Of a DNA stretch of 64,000 nt, positions 24,101 through 40,480 are shown one piece after another. Both the position numbers and the translations under genes were made by a program. Below the pieces are notes generated by a model. The model was not told the DNA's origin. It searched no databases and was given only the letters and a program-made list of their open reading frames with translations. This stretch comes from Mortierella sp. BCC40632. Its lineage: Eukaryota; Mortierellomycota; Mortierellomycetes; Mortierellales; Mortierellaceae. Position 1 is the stretch's first letter, and every line of letters starts with the position of its first letter. The DNA lies in assembly GCA_011634665.1 (NCBI GenBank), contig WAEK01000023.1, forward strand, positions 62,001 to 126,000. The letters run 5' to 3'.

Positions 24101-27100
24101 GTTGGGGTCAAGTCATAGATATGCAACCCCTGGTCCTGCTCCGGCTCGCTCCAGGGGTGAGACTGCATGCCAAGCTGGTCCTCCGTGGAACAATCGGGTT
24201 GTTTATCCCTTGGTCACGGCCTGCAGTAACAGGACATGTATTTTAGCCATGTGCGCCTACCTGATCTAGCTCTCCTTTCTTTGGACCAGAAGCTGTCGTT
24301 CCCACCCCCAAACTTTGCGTTATCTCATTTGCGCTTCATAATTACTTTCTTCCTTTGAGGGTTCCGTCATTCCTTGTACGCTTGCGCTCGTAAATACATT
24401 TCACTGCGTGCTCCCTGGTACTACTGAAATTGTTGTTGTTGTTGTTGTTGCTGTTGTTGTTATTGGCGGTGTGGTGCTGACCTGTGTCCTGCCTTTTGCG
24501 CTTCTCTCTTGTAAACATGGCTGCTCGATCTACTCCACAATAGGATAGCCGAATCTGTCATAACCGTGTTGTTGACGATGTTCATTTTCTGTGCGCAATG
24601 TTCGGCGGATGCATGCGGGAACACGATGCAGGGCTTGTTCGGATAGATTCAGGTAGGAAATGGCTCCGGAAACGAGATCTAGAGAAGTGGGGGAGGGTGG
24701 AGAAGGGAAAAATAAAGGAGTAGCAGGCAAGGGAAATAGAGTAGGCGTAGACAACTCATTGACCATGCAATCACGGGGCCATGGGAACACTCCATTTGTC
24801 CCTTTGGATTCTATCCGACAGCACACTCTCCCAAAGCAATTCTCCTAAACTGTTAGCAGCAGCAGCAGCAATGCTCGCCTATACATGCCCTTTACCTGCA
24901 GTCATTTACAGATCTTCGCCCATCTCCTCATAAAATGACTTTGTTGGTAGGTGCCAGATGCTCAGATGTGCTCCTGCACTGCAATTTCGGTCATTTTCTT
25001 TGCATGTTCCACCTTGCACGGAAACCACACAACAACGATAGCGATTTATTACTTAATTTTCTCCGAAGTTAAGCTATTCTGACTCTCGCCCCAACTGATG
25101 GACCGTTACCCCCCGAGAACTCTATTGGCTTCAGAGTTGCCCTGATAGTCCAGTCGGACAAAGAGCTCGTTCACGCCACGGACCCGCCTTAGAGGGTGAG
25201 TATTCCGAGCCTTCTCTAGCACTTCCCTCTCTCCCGCACTCCTCCACGCCTCCGAAGTTCAATTCGCTGCCAGGCTCTTATTCGTCCCTGGTCAGATGCC
25301 TCCCGCCACATCCGCACCCCTCTCGGCGCACCAGAAAGTGACACCCTCCACAGCATACAACGCTTGTTGCTGCGGGGCTCTTCTTTTTTACTTTCCTCCT
25401 CGGCCCCCTTCAAGCTTTTCCTTGTCCATCTCTATTCTGGGGAATGAGGCGAGTAAATAAAACAAGCTCGTCCCTGCAGATTCTCTGTGCTTGCCTCTCA
25501 AGCGAGGCTAGGCTTGAGAATGCAATACTACTCTAAGCTATACAAGAGGGAGCGAAGGCTACCCAAAAGAGGAGTAAAGGATGGACTCTCTCTCTCTTTC
25601 TTTCTCTCTCTCTCTCGCTAGATGGCAAATGCAGCCTGCTATTAATATCTCCAGCGCCACCTTTTACGATCAGCACAACTGTTTGTCCGATGCCTTACAA
25701 AACAGAAGGGGTCAAAAGGAGGGCTGTGAGAGGTGAGAGAATGAGAGAGAAGAAGAGCGAAGGCAAGCAAAAGGAAAGTGGAGAGTTCAGGACTTGGACT
25801 CGATTTTCTTTTCGTCATAACCGACACGGTCTACGAGGAGGTATGCATGCTTGTAGCCACCTAACACAACGTTAACAGTCCAACATCATAGGTGGTGTCT
25901 TTCCGACTCTCCCCTAATCCAAGTCTATAAGAGAGCAAATGAAGCCCAAAGGGATTGTGCGGGAGGACTGGGGAGGGGGGAAAGGGGAGAGAGTTGCCGA
26001 GGATGAGTTGAAGTGGAGGAGCCTGTCCATCTCTCTCCCTCAGTCCAAGCCCAATCTGTCCATTGTAATCCATCTGGCCCCAAAAAAGCTGCGGGTCGAG
26101 CGCTCAGGTCCGCGCATCATACGCTAGGCATGAATGGTCTTCACCTTCCGTTCGCTTTTGTGTCCGTGTCCAGACTGAGCACTCTGCTGCCTCCAACCCC
26201 TTCTCTTCCCCCGAACCTCGGACAATGAACCATGTAAACGCTCACTCGTATCTGTGGTCTTCTCAGCCTCTCCCCCTCAACTTTCCTGCCTTTGCGTCAG
26301 CTTTCCAACCCCTCGCTGAATTGTGAGTGGTGGACGGAGATGGTTCCTCGGAGCGTTTTATGTTGGAACTTTTGATAGTCTAGCCCACCTCCGCCATGAC
26401 AAAAAAAAAAGGAAGTGCTCTGTCCCACCATGGATTACAAGAGAACAAAAGATAGAAAGAGGTCCCGCCGCCCTGTAGCCAGCACGAACAAAGGGAACGT
26501 CGTACCATGATAGATCGAAAGAGAGAGGGGCCCATCCAATGTCAGTGAGCGAGAAAGGGGCGTTGCGGGAATACAATCGAGGCAATTGCTCGCCGAACAA
26601 AAAGTCAGCGAGGAGAACCCATCATACCATCCAACTACAACATCAACCTCCGCTCTGCCGGGCCGCTCATTTTTACTCCTCAATCTGAGGCAGAAAGTAT
26701 TATGCCCGCCGCCTCTTGTTGCTTGCCGTTTTATCCTGATCTCTTTCTTGATCAGCTTAGCACGTATGCGTTTCTATTTTTTTTTTTTTTTATAGTTGCT
26801 GCTGGCTGCTGACGGTTCAACAAGTGCTCTCGTATCATGTGGAAGTAAAGGCCAGCTTTGACTTCTGCGATCACCACCACCACCACCAATCTGTTTCCTA
26901 ATGAGTGCATTGTTACATGGTCTACATCCTATACTTCAACTGCTGTCAACTGCTCTTCCTGATTCGATACCCCTACATCTATCTTTCTCTCCTTCTCTCC
27001 TTCTCTCCTTCCTCTCTCTTCCCCCTGATGCCTTCCTATCGTAGAAGAGTGCGAGAATAGTCTACTGTAGCCCTCATTTTTGCGCAGGATGTAGGGTCAA

Positions 27101-27369
27101 GAAAAGGGATCAAAAGTAAAAAAAAAAAAACACGCATCTGCAAACCATGCGTAAGAGGGCATCTGCTCTTTTTGTCTCTCCTTTTTTTTTTTTTTTCGCT
27201 CACTAGATTTTCATGCTCACTAGTTTTGTTTTCAGTCCCATTGCCCACCGGTCGCGTGAAAGGCCACAACACCCCGGGCATTGTGGGCTGCTGGACTGGG
27301 CCGATTTTGTGCAGTCTACAAGAAGAAAATGAACAAGGGACGAGAATAGGTGTGAATGAGAAGAAGAAA

Positions 27370-27482
27370 AAAGTGGGCGAGAGACAGAGAGGCGGGAAAG
27401 AGAGAGAGAGAGAGGGAGAGAAGGAGAGAGAGAGAGAGAGAGAGAGAAAGAGGGAGGCAGAGAGAGGAAAGAAGAAAAAAAC
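27370..27482. repeat. GA-rich microsatellite block
   Basis: Nearly uninterrupted GA/GGA purine tract of about 110 bp with a (GAGAGA)n core at 27429-27447. It has no coding value despite open frames on both strands. Confidence 0.65.
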
Positions 27483-28140
27483 TGGGAGAGACAAGAGAGA
27501 CAGACGGCGCCTAGGGCATCAGGAGAGGAGTAGTGTCAGCACTGGGACATTTCGGCTTGGACAGACAGACGTTACGAACGCAACGCGCATTAGAGTTGCA
27601 GCTATCTTTGTTGGGGACACAGGGTGACCCCGGGACAGAGGTTAGCTTGACCCTGTTTGAGTTGGACTGGGCTGGCTACCGCCTGTGGTCGCTGTTGTTG
27701 TGCATTTAAGCCTGAGAGCAGGGCTAGGGTCGAAAGGCGAGAGCGAGGGGGGCAATGCAAATGGTTTCGAGGTTGTTTATCAGGCTGCGTTTGGGCAGGC
27801 TGCTGGCTGTGGCCTTCTCTGGCCCTATTGAATAGGCCAAAAAATACATTTTTTCACTGCATGCACTGTGTTGCCTCTGTGGAGCAAGCCAAGACACAGG
27901 ATGGAGGAGCACCCGCAGGACGTCGAGAGAGCAAGGCCAGAACTAAGTTAGGCCCTGTTTGCTCTCTTGGCCGTGTGCAGCGTGAGTATGTACAGCGCGG
28001 CCGTGCTGGGGAAGAGAGGCGCGGGATGGAGGACCCCAGCATCGAGAGCAGACACGGTACATGGATGCGGGCCAACGGAGCAGAAGGAGAGCAATACACC
28101 CAGACTCAGAGGGGTAACCTGGCCACAACTTCGGACGAAA

Positions 28141-28180
28141 CTCAACCGAGCGTTGCTATTCTCAACCGAGCGTTGCTGTT
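28141..28180. repeat. Two-copy 20-bp tandem repeat
   Basis: CTCAACCGAGCGTTGCT followed by ATT, then the same 17 bases followed by GTT. One substitution separates the copies. It lies in the transporter's upstream region, about 440-480 bp before the ATG. Confidence 0.8.
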
Positions 28181-28411
28181 GATAACTGGCAACGGTCTGC
28201 TTGATAGACCTCGACTAAGTCTTTCCGCTGGAAGGAGGATGAGGAGAAGAGGATTGCAAGTGTTGCAAACCTGAGGAAAATGAATAGGATTGAGTGGGTT
28301 GTCCTACAACAGCGTATTTTTAGGTATCTCCACCCCTTGGCGGCCTCACGGCCGTACTCGCCCCCCCTGCGTGCAACCTCTCCCCTGCCCGCCTTGTGCC
28401 CACTTGTTCGG

Positions 28412-28419
28412 TATAAAAG
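28412..28419 (+). promoter_or_regulatory. TATA box of the MFS transporter gene
   Basis: TATAAAAG, 201-208 bp upstream of the ATG at 28620. It is preceded by a GC-rich stretch with a GGCC-TCAC-GGCC inverted repeat and CCCCT elements (28332-28360). A strong TATA box suggests inducible expression, an inference only. Confidence 0.65.
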
Positions 28420-28619
28420 GGGACCTCGGTCCCCACTGACTCTATCAGCTTTCTTGCTCCTCTCGACTTCCTCCTTTCCTTCCTCCTCCCCTATCTTTAT
28501 TTTTTTCTCCACTCCTCTCCACTCCACTCCTCTCCTCTTCTTTCTCACCATCCTCACCTCTTCACCAACACAGTCAAGTCTAAAAAAAAGAAGAAAAAAA
28601 GAACTCAGTCCCAAACGCA

Positions 28620-30484
28620 ATGACAGATACCACACAGACGGCCTCCAAGGGAGGACTGCTGGGCAGGATCCGCGCCCACTACAGCGACACCACTCTGCGC
28701 CGGACACCCGAACAAATCGGGCGTGAGAAGCGGATTGGCCTCGGTCCCCTCAGCATAGCTTACAGCCGTTGGTTTATGTTCCCTGCTGCATTCATCTTCC
28801 AGGCTATTTGCGGTTCGCTCTATGCCTGGTCTGTCTTCAACAACCCTATCGACGCTGTCATGTACGGTGTTGGCCCCGATAAAAAGCCTCTCCAGCACAA
28901 CGCTGTGATCACCTTCTATCTTGCTGTCGGCTTCTTCGGTTTCTCTGCTGCTGTCAATGGTCCCTGGCTCGAGCGTGTTGGCCCTCGCAAGGCTGCGCTC
29001 GTCGGCACTTTTCTCTTCTTCATCGGCAACATGATCGCAGCTGTCGGTATCCACACCAAGGTAAGCACAACGCAGCCCATTGGGTACTATTATAGTGCGA
29101 CAAGGACATGCATATCAAGCCTTTTTGCTTGTGAGAACTAGGCGTCGCACGAGTGTTTCCTGGTCCGCCTCTTTGCCTCTTCTAACTCCACTCTTCCCCC
29201 GCTTTCTGTTGGTGCACGCATTCTGTTCGCCTTTTTGCTCCTCCCTCTGTCCTCCACTAGATTATCGCTCTTGTATATGTCGGCTACGGTGTGATTGGCG
29301 GCTCTGGCCTTGGACTGTGCTACATTTCCCCCGTCTCTGCCCTGCAGAAGTGGTTCCCCGACCGCCGTGGTCTTGCTGCTGGATTCGCCGTCTGCGGCTT
29401 CGGTGCAGGATCCATTGCTCTTGCTAAAGTCCCCGATCCGTTGCGTGAGGCCATTGGTCTGACCAACACTTTCATCACCCTGGGCTGCTGTTACTTTGCT
29501 ATCATGTTCCTTTGCTCTCTTGTCTTCCGTGTCCCTCCTCCTGGCTTCACGGTCAACGGCTTGGACATTTACCGCAACAAAGTCAACGACAACGGCGACA
29601 TCGAGGCCAACCATTCGGAGAAGAACTCTGGCAATGTTATCAACCCAGCCTCGACCATGACTTTGATCGATTCGATCTTCTCGCGCGAGTACCGTTTGAT
29701 CTACCTCATGTTCTTTGGCAACGCCATTGCTGGTCTCGTCTTCTTGTCTCGTCTCTCCAACATTGTTCTTGATGTCTTTGGCAAGTCAGCGGGCACTGCT
29801 TCGACTGTCGTCTCTGTTAACGGTGGTTTCAACTTGGCTGGTCGTCTCTTCTTCTCGGCTGTTTCGGATCGCTTTGGCCGCAAGAACTGTTACATTGTCA
29901 TGTTGCTTTCCCAGGTCGTCATTATGGCCTCACTTCCTACCATCATGGAGGAGCGCAGCTACCCTGCCTTTGTTGCTCTGATCTGGATCTTGACCGCTTG
30001 TTACGGTGGTGGTTTCGGTTGTATCCCTGCTTTCCTCTGCGACATGTTCGGACCTACCAATATCGGTGCTTTGCACGGTATTGTCTTGACTGCCTGGTCC
30101 CTTGCTGGTGTCGGTGGTGGTCTCCTCTTCACTGCCATCTACAACAACTTGCTTGATGATGGATATACCACCAAGGATGTCTGGATCTACGCCATCAACT
30201 TGTACTGGCTCTTGGGTATTGCCGCGTTCGGCTTCCTCATCCTTATCTTTATCCGTACCTCAGTCCGTGATCGTCTCTTGCCCGCCGTCGCTGGTGAATT
30301 CACTCGTGTCCGTTTGTTCGGTCGTCTTATCCGTGTTGGATCTTTCGGTATCAAGTCTGTCAGCAAGGAACAGGAGGACGCTGAGTGGGCAGCCTATGTC
30401 GAGTCGAGGAACTCGCCCGACACTCTTGAAGAGATGCAGGTTGCCAACATGGGCAAGATGGAGCTGGATGAGCAGAAGCTGTAA
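28620..30484 (+). CDS. MFS transporter, oxalate/formate antiporter (OFA)-like
   Basis: Two exons: 28620-29060 and 29261-30484 (554 aa), joined in phase 0. Predicted 12-helix plasma-membrane or organelle transporter. Seen: hydrophilic N-terminus, first helix at about 50-70, a loop ERVGPRKAAL after helix 2 matching the MFS signature, then WFPDRRGLAAGFAVCGFGAG, typical of the OFA/monocarboxylate branch. The second half has SDRFGRKNCYI (MFS signature repeat) and YGGGFGCIPAFLCDMFG. Substrate is likely a small carboxylate (oxalate, formate, lactate or pyruvate), but residues cannot decide which. The hydrophilic central loop and tail lie on the cytoplasmic side. Codon use is strongly biased to C/T-ending codons, suggesting high expression. 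Confidence 0.9.
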
Positions 30485-31841
30485 TTGTGACAGCCAATAT
30501 CCTCGTCAGTCTCTTGACTTTTTCTTCTACACTCTCCCCTCTAGTTTTCTCTTTTTTTTTTGTAGCAGCAAAAGTTGACTCTCGATAACCCCATAGTCTT
30601 TCCTATGATTTTTTTTGTATATACATGTAATACAGTCGGATAAACAACAGCTTTTGCAACACCAATCCCCCTTTTTTTTCTTACTCATGGTGATACGATC
30701 CAAGTGTTCTTTCATGCCCACAGGCTGAACAGCACTGGGGGAAGGAAAGCAGACATAAGCTAATGAACTTATGCCTCGGAACTTGGCATGTGTTGCACAG
30801 CCAGTAGCCTGGGCAACTTTTTTTTTTTTGCCTTTGTCTTTGCCTTTGCCAAGGTCTGCGCCCTCCCTTACAGACGCAAAAGGTGTTTTTGCCCCAGTTG
30901 TTGCTTAGATATCGGCCTGATATTTTTTTTTTTTTACTATTGACACTATTTTTTTTTCCTCCACTGACACAGCCCACGATCATCTAGAGCAACGGACCTT
31001 TTTTTTTTTTTTTTTTGAAGTCCATTCAGTAGGCGTACTCTCACAAAAACTCCTTGCAAACCACCAACTCCCTGTCCTCATTCGTACAAATATGTCGCTG
31101 CGATTCACGATGACATGGTCAAGATTGTCTATGGCAGGTATGATACTGTCCTGGCAGCCGCAAGGAGCAGAAGCAGGTTTTGTTATTAACGAGGTGGATG
31201 GGATGCTATTCATGAGGGCACGCTTCTAAAAGGTGCCGGGTTTCACTCCAACAAGGTATCACCTCATCAATGTTAAAATCCAATGGTAATCGTTTTGTCG
31301 CTGGTGCTGATGGGAATACTGGCAACGATGAAGAGACGGCTTTGGTGGGTCGGTGTTGAGGGAGGAAAAAAGATGTGCACTCCTCCGCTCTTTGTCTATC
31401 GAAAGACAATATGGAGAAAAATACCAAGTTAAGCAAACAGCAAGAGGCTTTTTTTTTGGGGGGGGGGAGGGTCAACGCCCCATCCTTTGATTTGCAAGGA
31501 GGATCTGATCTTACCGCCTTTGAAGCTATTGGTGCATTTTACCACCATTCCCCTCCACGATTGATGAGGATAGAGTGGTAAAAGACCTATCTCTAAGGGA
31601 GCATCTCGGCTCTTTCAAAGAGTGACCATCAGAATGAGATTGAACCTATAATGATATAGTACGTTGTCTAGATGAAAGCTGTCCATTGTTAATCGTTCTG
31701 AAAACCTATCATTTTACGCCTATAAATGCCAACACATCTTCACACTTGGGATCCCATACTTCGCTTATCCAAGTCGTGGGAAAGGACAACTCCAATTAAT
31801 CTCTTAGTCATTTGCCAACCCTGAAAGAGAGAGAGAAAAAA
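30485..31841. other. Intergenic region, nothing recognised
   Basis: 1.36 kb between the transporter and the small secreted-protein gene. It has many homopolymer tracts (poly-T at 30819-30830, 30922-30936 and 31001-31016; a G9 run near 31458-31468) and no supported gene. Confidence 0.5.
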
Positions 31842-32216
31842 ATGAAGTCTCAGTTTTCCTCTGTCGTTGCCATCTTGGCCACATGTTTCGTTAGCGTCTC
31901 TGCACAACCGAGCCCCGCAGGTTCTGCAGCAGCACCTAGCCCAGCCTGTATGCAGTGTTTGATTGACGCGGTCAAGACACTGCCTCAATGCTCCAAGTTG
32001 GACTTTGCCACTGCTCTTGCCAGTCCAGCGCCTCCAACGACTCCCGAATTCGCGGCTTGCCTTTGTTCTTCCATGAATGGCGCCTGGATTGACCGATGTG
32101 CGGGTCAAAGCCAATGTGGATCTGCCGTGTCAGCCTTCAAGTCTGGATACGCTGAGAGTATGCGAGCCTCTGGTTTGACTTGCGGGCCAACCCCGGCTTT
32201 TGTGCCACGCCAGTGA
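31842..32216 (+). CDS. Small secreted cysteine-rich protein
   Basis: Intronless, 124 aa from the ATG at 31842. The N-terminus MKSQFSSVVAILATCFVSVSA is a good signal peptide with cleavage expected after SVSA. The mature part holds eight cysteines, spaced C-x2-C-x10-C-x22-C-x-C-x10-C-x5-C-x21-C, which suits four disulfides in an extracellular protein. A Ser/Ala/Pro linker precedes the first cysteine. The spacing differs from hydrophobins (no CC pairs) and only loosely resembles CFEM domains. It could be a wall-associated, antimicrobial or interaction protein; no function is assigned. No GPI-anchor signal is visible at the C-terminus. A polyadenylation-type AATAAA follows at 32276. Confidence 0.8.
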   Translation: MKSQFSSVVAILATCFVSVSAQPSPAGSAAAPSPACMQCLIDAVKTLPQCSKLDFATALASPAPPTTPEFAACLCSSMNGAWIDRCAGQSQCGSAVSAFKSGYAESMRASGLTCGPTPAFVPRQ

Positions 32217-32275
32217 AAAAAAAGGAGTACGAAGAAGAGAGAAGTGCAGCCACTGTCTGAAGGGAAAGGAGCCTG

Positions 32276-32281
32276 AATAAA
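32276..32281 (+). terminator. Polyadenylation signal of the secreted-protein gene
   Basis: AATAAA 60 bp after the stop codon at 32216, in the right place for a 3' end signal. Confidence 0.5.
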
Positions 32282-32515
32282 GGACGTTTTGCACAGGCCT
32301 GTTCCTAGCCACACGCCTTGGACGCGTCCGAGTCATTCTTTGAAAGCTTGATCCACAGGTTTTCCAGATTAAAAAATAAAAAAAAAAGTCCATGATCATC
32401 TCCCAAGGAAGCAATGCCCCATCTGGATCTCCAATCCCATCTGTCGCCTTTCTCCCATCCTCGTGACTTGTCTCATTGATCCCTACCCTTTGCTTATCAC
32501 TCTCTCCTTCTCAGA

Positions 32516-33546
32516 ATGACCTCTCGCTACCCTCCGCAGAGCCGAATGCCCACCCTTGTGCCTCAAAACACTCAGAAACTATGGTATCCGACTCAGCTTG
32601 GAGTCGAACATATGCACCTCCAGCTCTTGGAAGAGGAGATTGCCTATGAAAACATGGTATCTCCGCCCTCGTCCTCTCTGACCTTTGTTATACCCAAATC
32701 TCTGTTCACCCCCACCCCTCTTCCCTGAGAAAGGCACTAACTAATGTTGTTTTCTTTGACGACTACTTTATGGGCTTTGTTCCTTTCCAAAGATGACCAA
32801 TGTCCGTTTGTCAGGCGCCCACTTTCGTCCTCATGGTATTTCAAGACCATTTACAGTAAGAGAGATTGTTTCTGTCCAGAACACCACTGCTCTTTTCTTT
32901 TCTTTTCTTTTCTTTTCTTTTTCTTTTCTTTTCTTTTCTTTTTTCTTTTTTTTTTTTAAGAGAATTTTGTCCGCTCTCCAATAGCCCATTGCTATTCATG
33001 ACATGATTCTCTAGGCGAGTGGGGACGAGAAGACGTGAATTCAACCACAAAAACTCATTCGCATCTTACCTTGCCTTACCTTAAAAAAAATAGGATCCCG
33101 AGGGCGAGAGATACGATGACGATGATGAAGAAGAAGAGGTGGACGCAGAGGAGCAGGATGAAGGGGGCGCTGCTGAAGGAGAGCCGACCATGCAGGAAGG
33201 CATGGATCAGTATGATCTCGACGACGGCATCTCCGCGGCTACAGGCGACCTGTATGACAATGAGCATCATGACCGTGGAGAGGATGACTTGGATTTAAGT
33301 GTTGATTTTGGAGCTGTCAACTCGATCGCTGTAGATGCTGATATAGATTTAATGGAAGCTAGTGACATGGTTGAGGATAGCCTAGATCTTCAGGAAGCTC
33401 GGACACGGGGCCCCATTCATTCATATGAAGATGATCCTGATAGTCCTTCTTACCAGCTCTATTCCGAAGAACGGGATCTGGACGCAGATATCGAAGTAGC
33501 ATCGCCTGCTTTTTATGGAAACGACTTCGATGATCTATCACAGTAA
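32516..33546 (+). CDS. Possible APC15 (Mnd2-like) subunit of the anaphase-promoting complex
   Basis: Three exons: 32516-32656, 32793-32855, 33094-33546 (218 aa), all phase 0. The N-terminal half has the APC15-like order: a Pro-rich start, then KLWYP, a Glu-rich helix (LQLLEEEIAYENM), then RPHGISRPF followed directly by an acidic run (YDDDDEEEE). Human APC15 has the same order: LWF, a Gln/Glu helix, PIGKP, then an acidic tail. The rest is Asp/Glu-rich and disordered. APC15 helps release the mitotic checkpoint complex from the APC/C in the nucleus. A possible 20-nt exon at 33015-33034 is skipped because it breaks the frame. The second intron contains a (TTTTC)n microsatellite. Family assignment is an inference from short motifs. 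Confidence 0.5.
32888..32957. repeat. (TTTTC)n microsatellite in an intron
   Basis: About a dozen TTTTC/TTTCT units plus a terminal T run inside the second intron (32856-33093) of the APC15-like gene. It may serve as an unusually long polypyrimidine tract. Confidence 0.75.
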
Positions 33547-33850
33547 AAAGTATTTTGAGAATGAAAAATGTATATGGATACCCCTTTTCCCCTTTCCTAC
33601 AAGAGTAGGCAACATGTTCATGTTTTTTTTTTTTACATCTATTTCAGAACAGTAAAACTATTTCTTTGTAGCAGTCATAGCAAACAATGTGTTAAGTTTT
33701 TGTGAGAGGAAAGCGAGAAGGAAAAGTTGCACCTCGGTATGGTGCGTAGCAATCGACTGCATTCTTTCATACTTTTATCCAGTTTCTTGATGGCTATCAG
33801 CTACTCCCTTGGCAACGAAAGAACGGAAGAGTATCCTTTCATCTTTGCTA

Positions 33851-33889
<39 letters not shown>

Positions 33890-33902
33890 GCTCTCTCATT
33901 TT
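33547..33902. other. Tail-to-tail intergenic, with (CT)n
   Basis: 356 bp between the APC15-like gene and the USP7-like gene, carrying poly-T at 33621-33632 and a (CT)n run at 33857-33888. No gene. Confidence 0.6.
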
Positions 33903-39122
<5,220 letters not shown>

Positions 39123-39601
39123 TTCGGATAAAAGAAAGCGGACAAGAAGTTCGAGCGAATCGAGACGTGGGTCGGTTAAGGTGTGTAAGTTGCAATAACG
39201 AGACTGGAGAGAGAGAAAGGGAGTGAACAGGGAACAGAGGAAAGGTGTGAGGCAAAGTCGACAGAGAGTAAGGGAAAGAGAGCAGAATAGAGAGGAAGCA
39301 AGCGAGAGCAATAGAAAGAGGAAGGATTCTTCCTGTTCGAGGTGCTTTGTGTGAGTGTGGCGCGTTCGGAGAGTGAGGAAGGAGCGACAAGCGTCCTGAG
39401 CGTGTTCTGCTTCCTTGTCGAGGCAAGTGAGGTGGAGGCAGGAGATGCCCGACACCCCCCCCCAACTACGTCACATAAGTACGCTACAGTCGCAACTGCT
39501 GCGTCATTTTTTCCTCTTTTTCTGGCAAGACTCTCTTGGCTTCGCAATAATCCGGCCCAGTCGACATGGTTTCAACAATTGGTACTTGAGAGGCGCTGCT
39601 G
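39123..39601. other. USP7-like promoter/5' UTR and flank of a transposon relic
   Basis: Upstream of the USP7-like ATG (minus direction). It is GA-rich at 39190-39330 and holds a C9 run near 39458-39466. No gene of its own. If the Fanzor relic at 39602-40480 was once active, its 3' guide-RNA-encoding end would fall here. Confidence 0.4.
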
Positions 39602-40480
39602 CTATTGCCAGGGCCATGCTACTACCAGGGGTCGCTTAACTGAGGAAGAGAGGTCCCTTCCAGCAGCGTCTCTGGGTTGGAGATATGTTGGTCTTTGTTG
39701 GTGAATCAGATGAGACTGGGCGGCCTTTTAGACTTTGTGTGCAGCCAACGCACTTCGTCAAGTAAGAACGTCTCGCATTCTTTACAATACATTCGACACA
39801 TGTCAACTTGGCTGATATGTAACTCGCACCCTGGACACTTTTTGGATGTGTAAAACTCCTTTGCTCCAACGACGTTGTACCAGATCTGAGAGCTGGCAGC
39901 GGTAGTACCTTTTGCACAAAGTGTGATTGAAACAACCCAGGCAAGGATGAAGGATGAAAGTCGACTTCTACTTGCAAACTTGCCCTGCAATTATCACCTT
40001 TTCATCTTCTTGCTTTCGTCTGTCAATTGATCTACTAACCGTGTTGAGCAATCAGCAATGGTCCTTACTCTTCCTCCTTGGCTCTTTTCGCATCCCACGC
40101 GTGCTCCTTGGGTCGCATATTGTTGTTGTTGTAGAATTCATTGAGCAGCTTCTCCGCCCCCTTGTAGACTTGGTGATAGTCCGTCCAACTGGCGTCCTCG
40201 CCTTCAAATAGGGAAAGACTACTCTCGAGTTCCGATATGGATTTTCTTCTATTGGTCAGATCAGGTCTTTTCTGTTATTCCATCCATCATCGATGTTTGG
40301 AAATGGGCCGATACACTACTTCCTATTTTACTGCCAAGTTGCAAAATATCCCTTGAGGAGCTTCAAAAAGTATCGTGTTAGCGCTGACAACAAACGTCTG
40401 ACCATGGTCAAATCCAAGAATCTTGATTTGCCTTGGATCACAGTCATCAAAGTATTCTGAGGTACAATAGCGATCCTTTA
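39602..40480 (-). pseudogene. Fanzor (eukaryotic TnpB-like) relic 1: broken C-terminal half
   Basis: Minus-strand translation gives, in order but in different frames: DDCDPRQIKILGFDHGQ (RuvC-I, Asp codon at 40407-40409), ending at a stop after NLAVK; a segment with AWDAKRAKEEE then a stop; ASRSRLSSF; GAKEFYTSKKCPGC...MCRMYCKEC (zinc ribbon, about 39780-39850); and IHQQRPTYLQPRDAAGR near the end. These are the features of IS605 OrfB/TnpB proteins and their eukaryotic Fanzor relatives: the split RuvC nuclease with a C-terminal four-cysteine ribbon. The RuvC-III HRD motif is replaced by LLDEV-like sequence, so the copy is dead. Stops and frameshifts confirm decay. The N-terminal half is not recognisable; a 2.37-kb repeat begins at 41039. 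Confidence 0.75.

Larger units (their letters stand above)
21101..28619. other. 7.5-kb region with no recognisable gene
   Basis: Lies between the divergent starts of the SREK1-like gene (-) and the MFS transporter (+). Frames of up to 205 codons (for example 27657-28274) are compositionally odd, lack domains, overlap on both strands and show no convincing splice extension. Noted content: (GTT)n at 24428-24463, CT runs near 25590, a GA-rich block at 27370-27480, a two-copy 20-bp tandem repeat at 28141-28180, and the TATA box for the transporter. Undetected RNA genes or fast-evolving small genes remain possible. Confidence 0.5.

Noticed and set aside
23868..24269. 133-codon frame with a hydrophobic N-terminus
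   Set aside because: Two overlapping frames of equal length, Cys-rich translation without a family pattern, no splice-supported continuation.
27657..28274. 205-codon plus-strand frame in the gene-poor region
   Set aside because: Arg/Cys/Trp-rich translation without hydrophobic core or motif, spans the 20-bp tandem repeat, and overlaps frames on the other strand.
33015..33034. 20-nt exon between GATTCTCTAG and GTGAAT in the APC15-like gene
   Set aside because: Including it puts the acidic C-terminal exon out of frame; direct joining of 32855 to 33094 keeps frame and the expected motif order.
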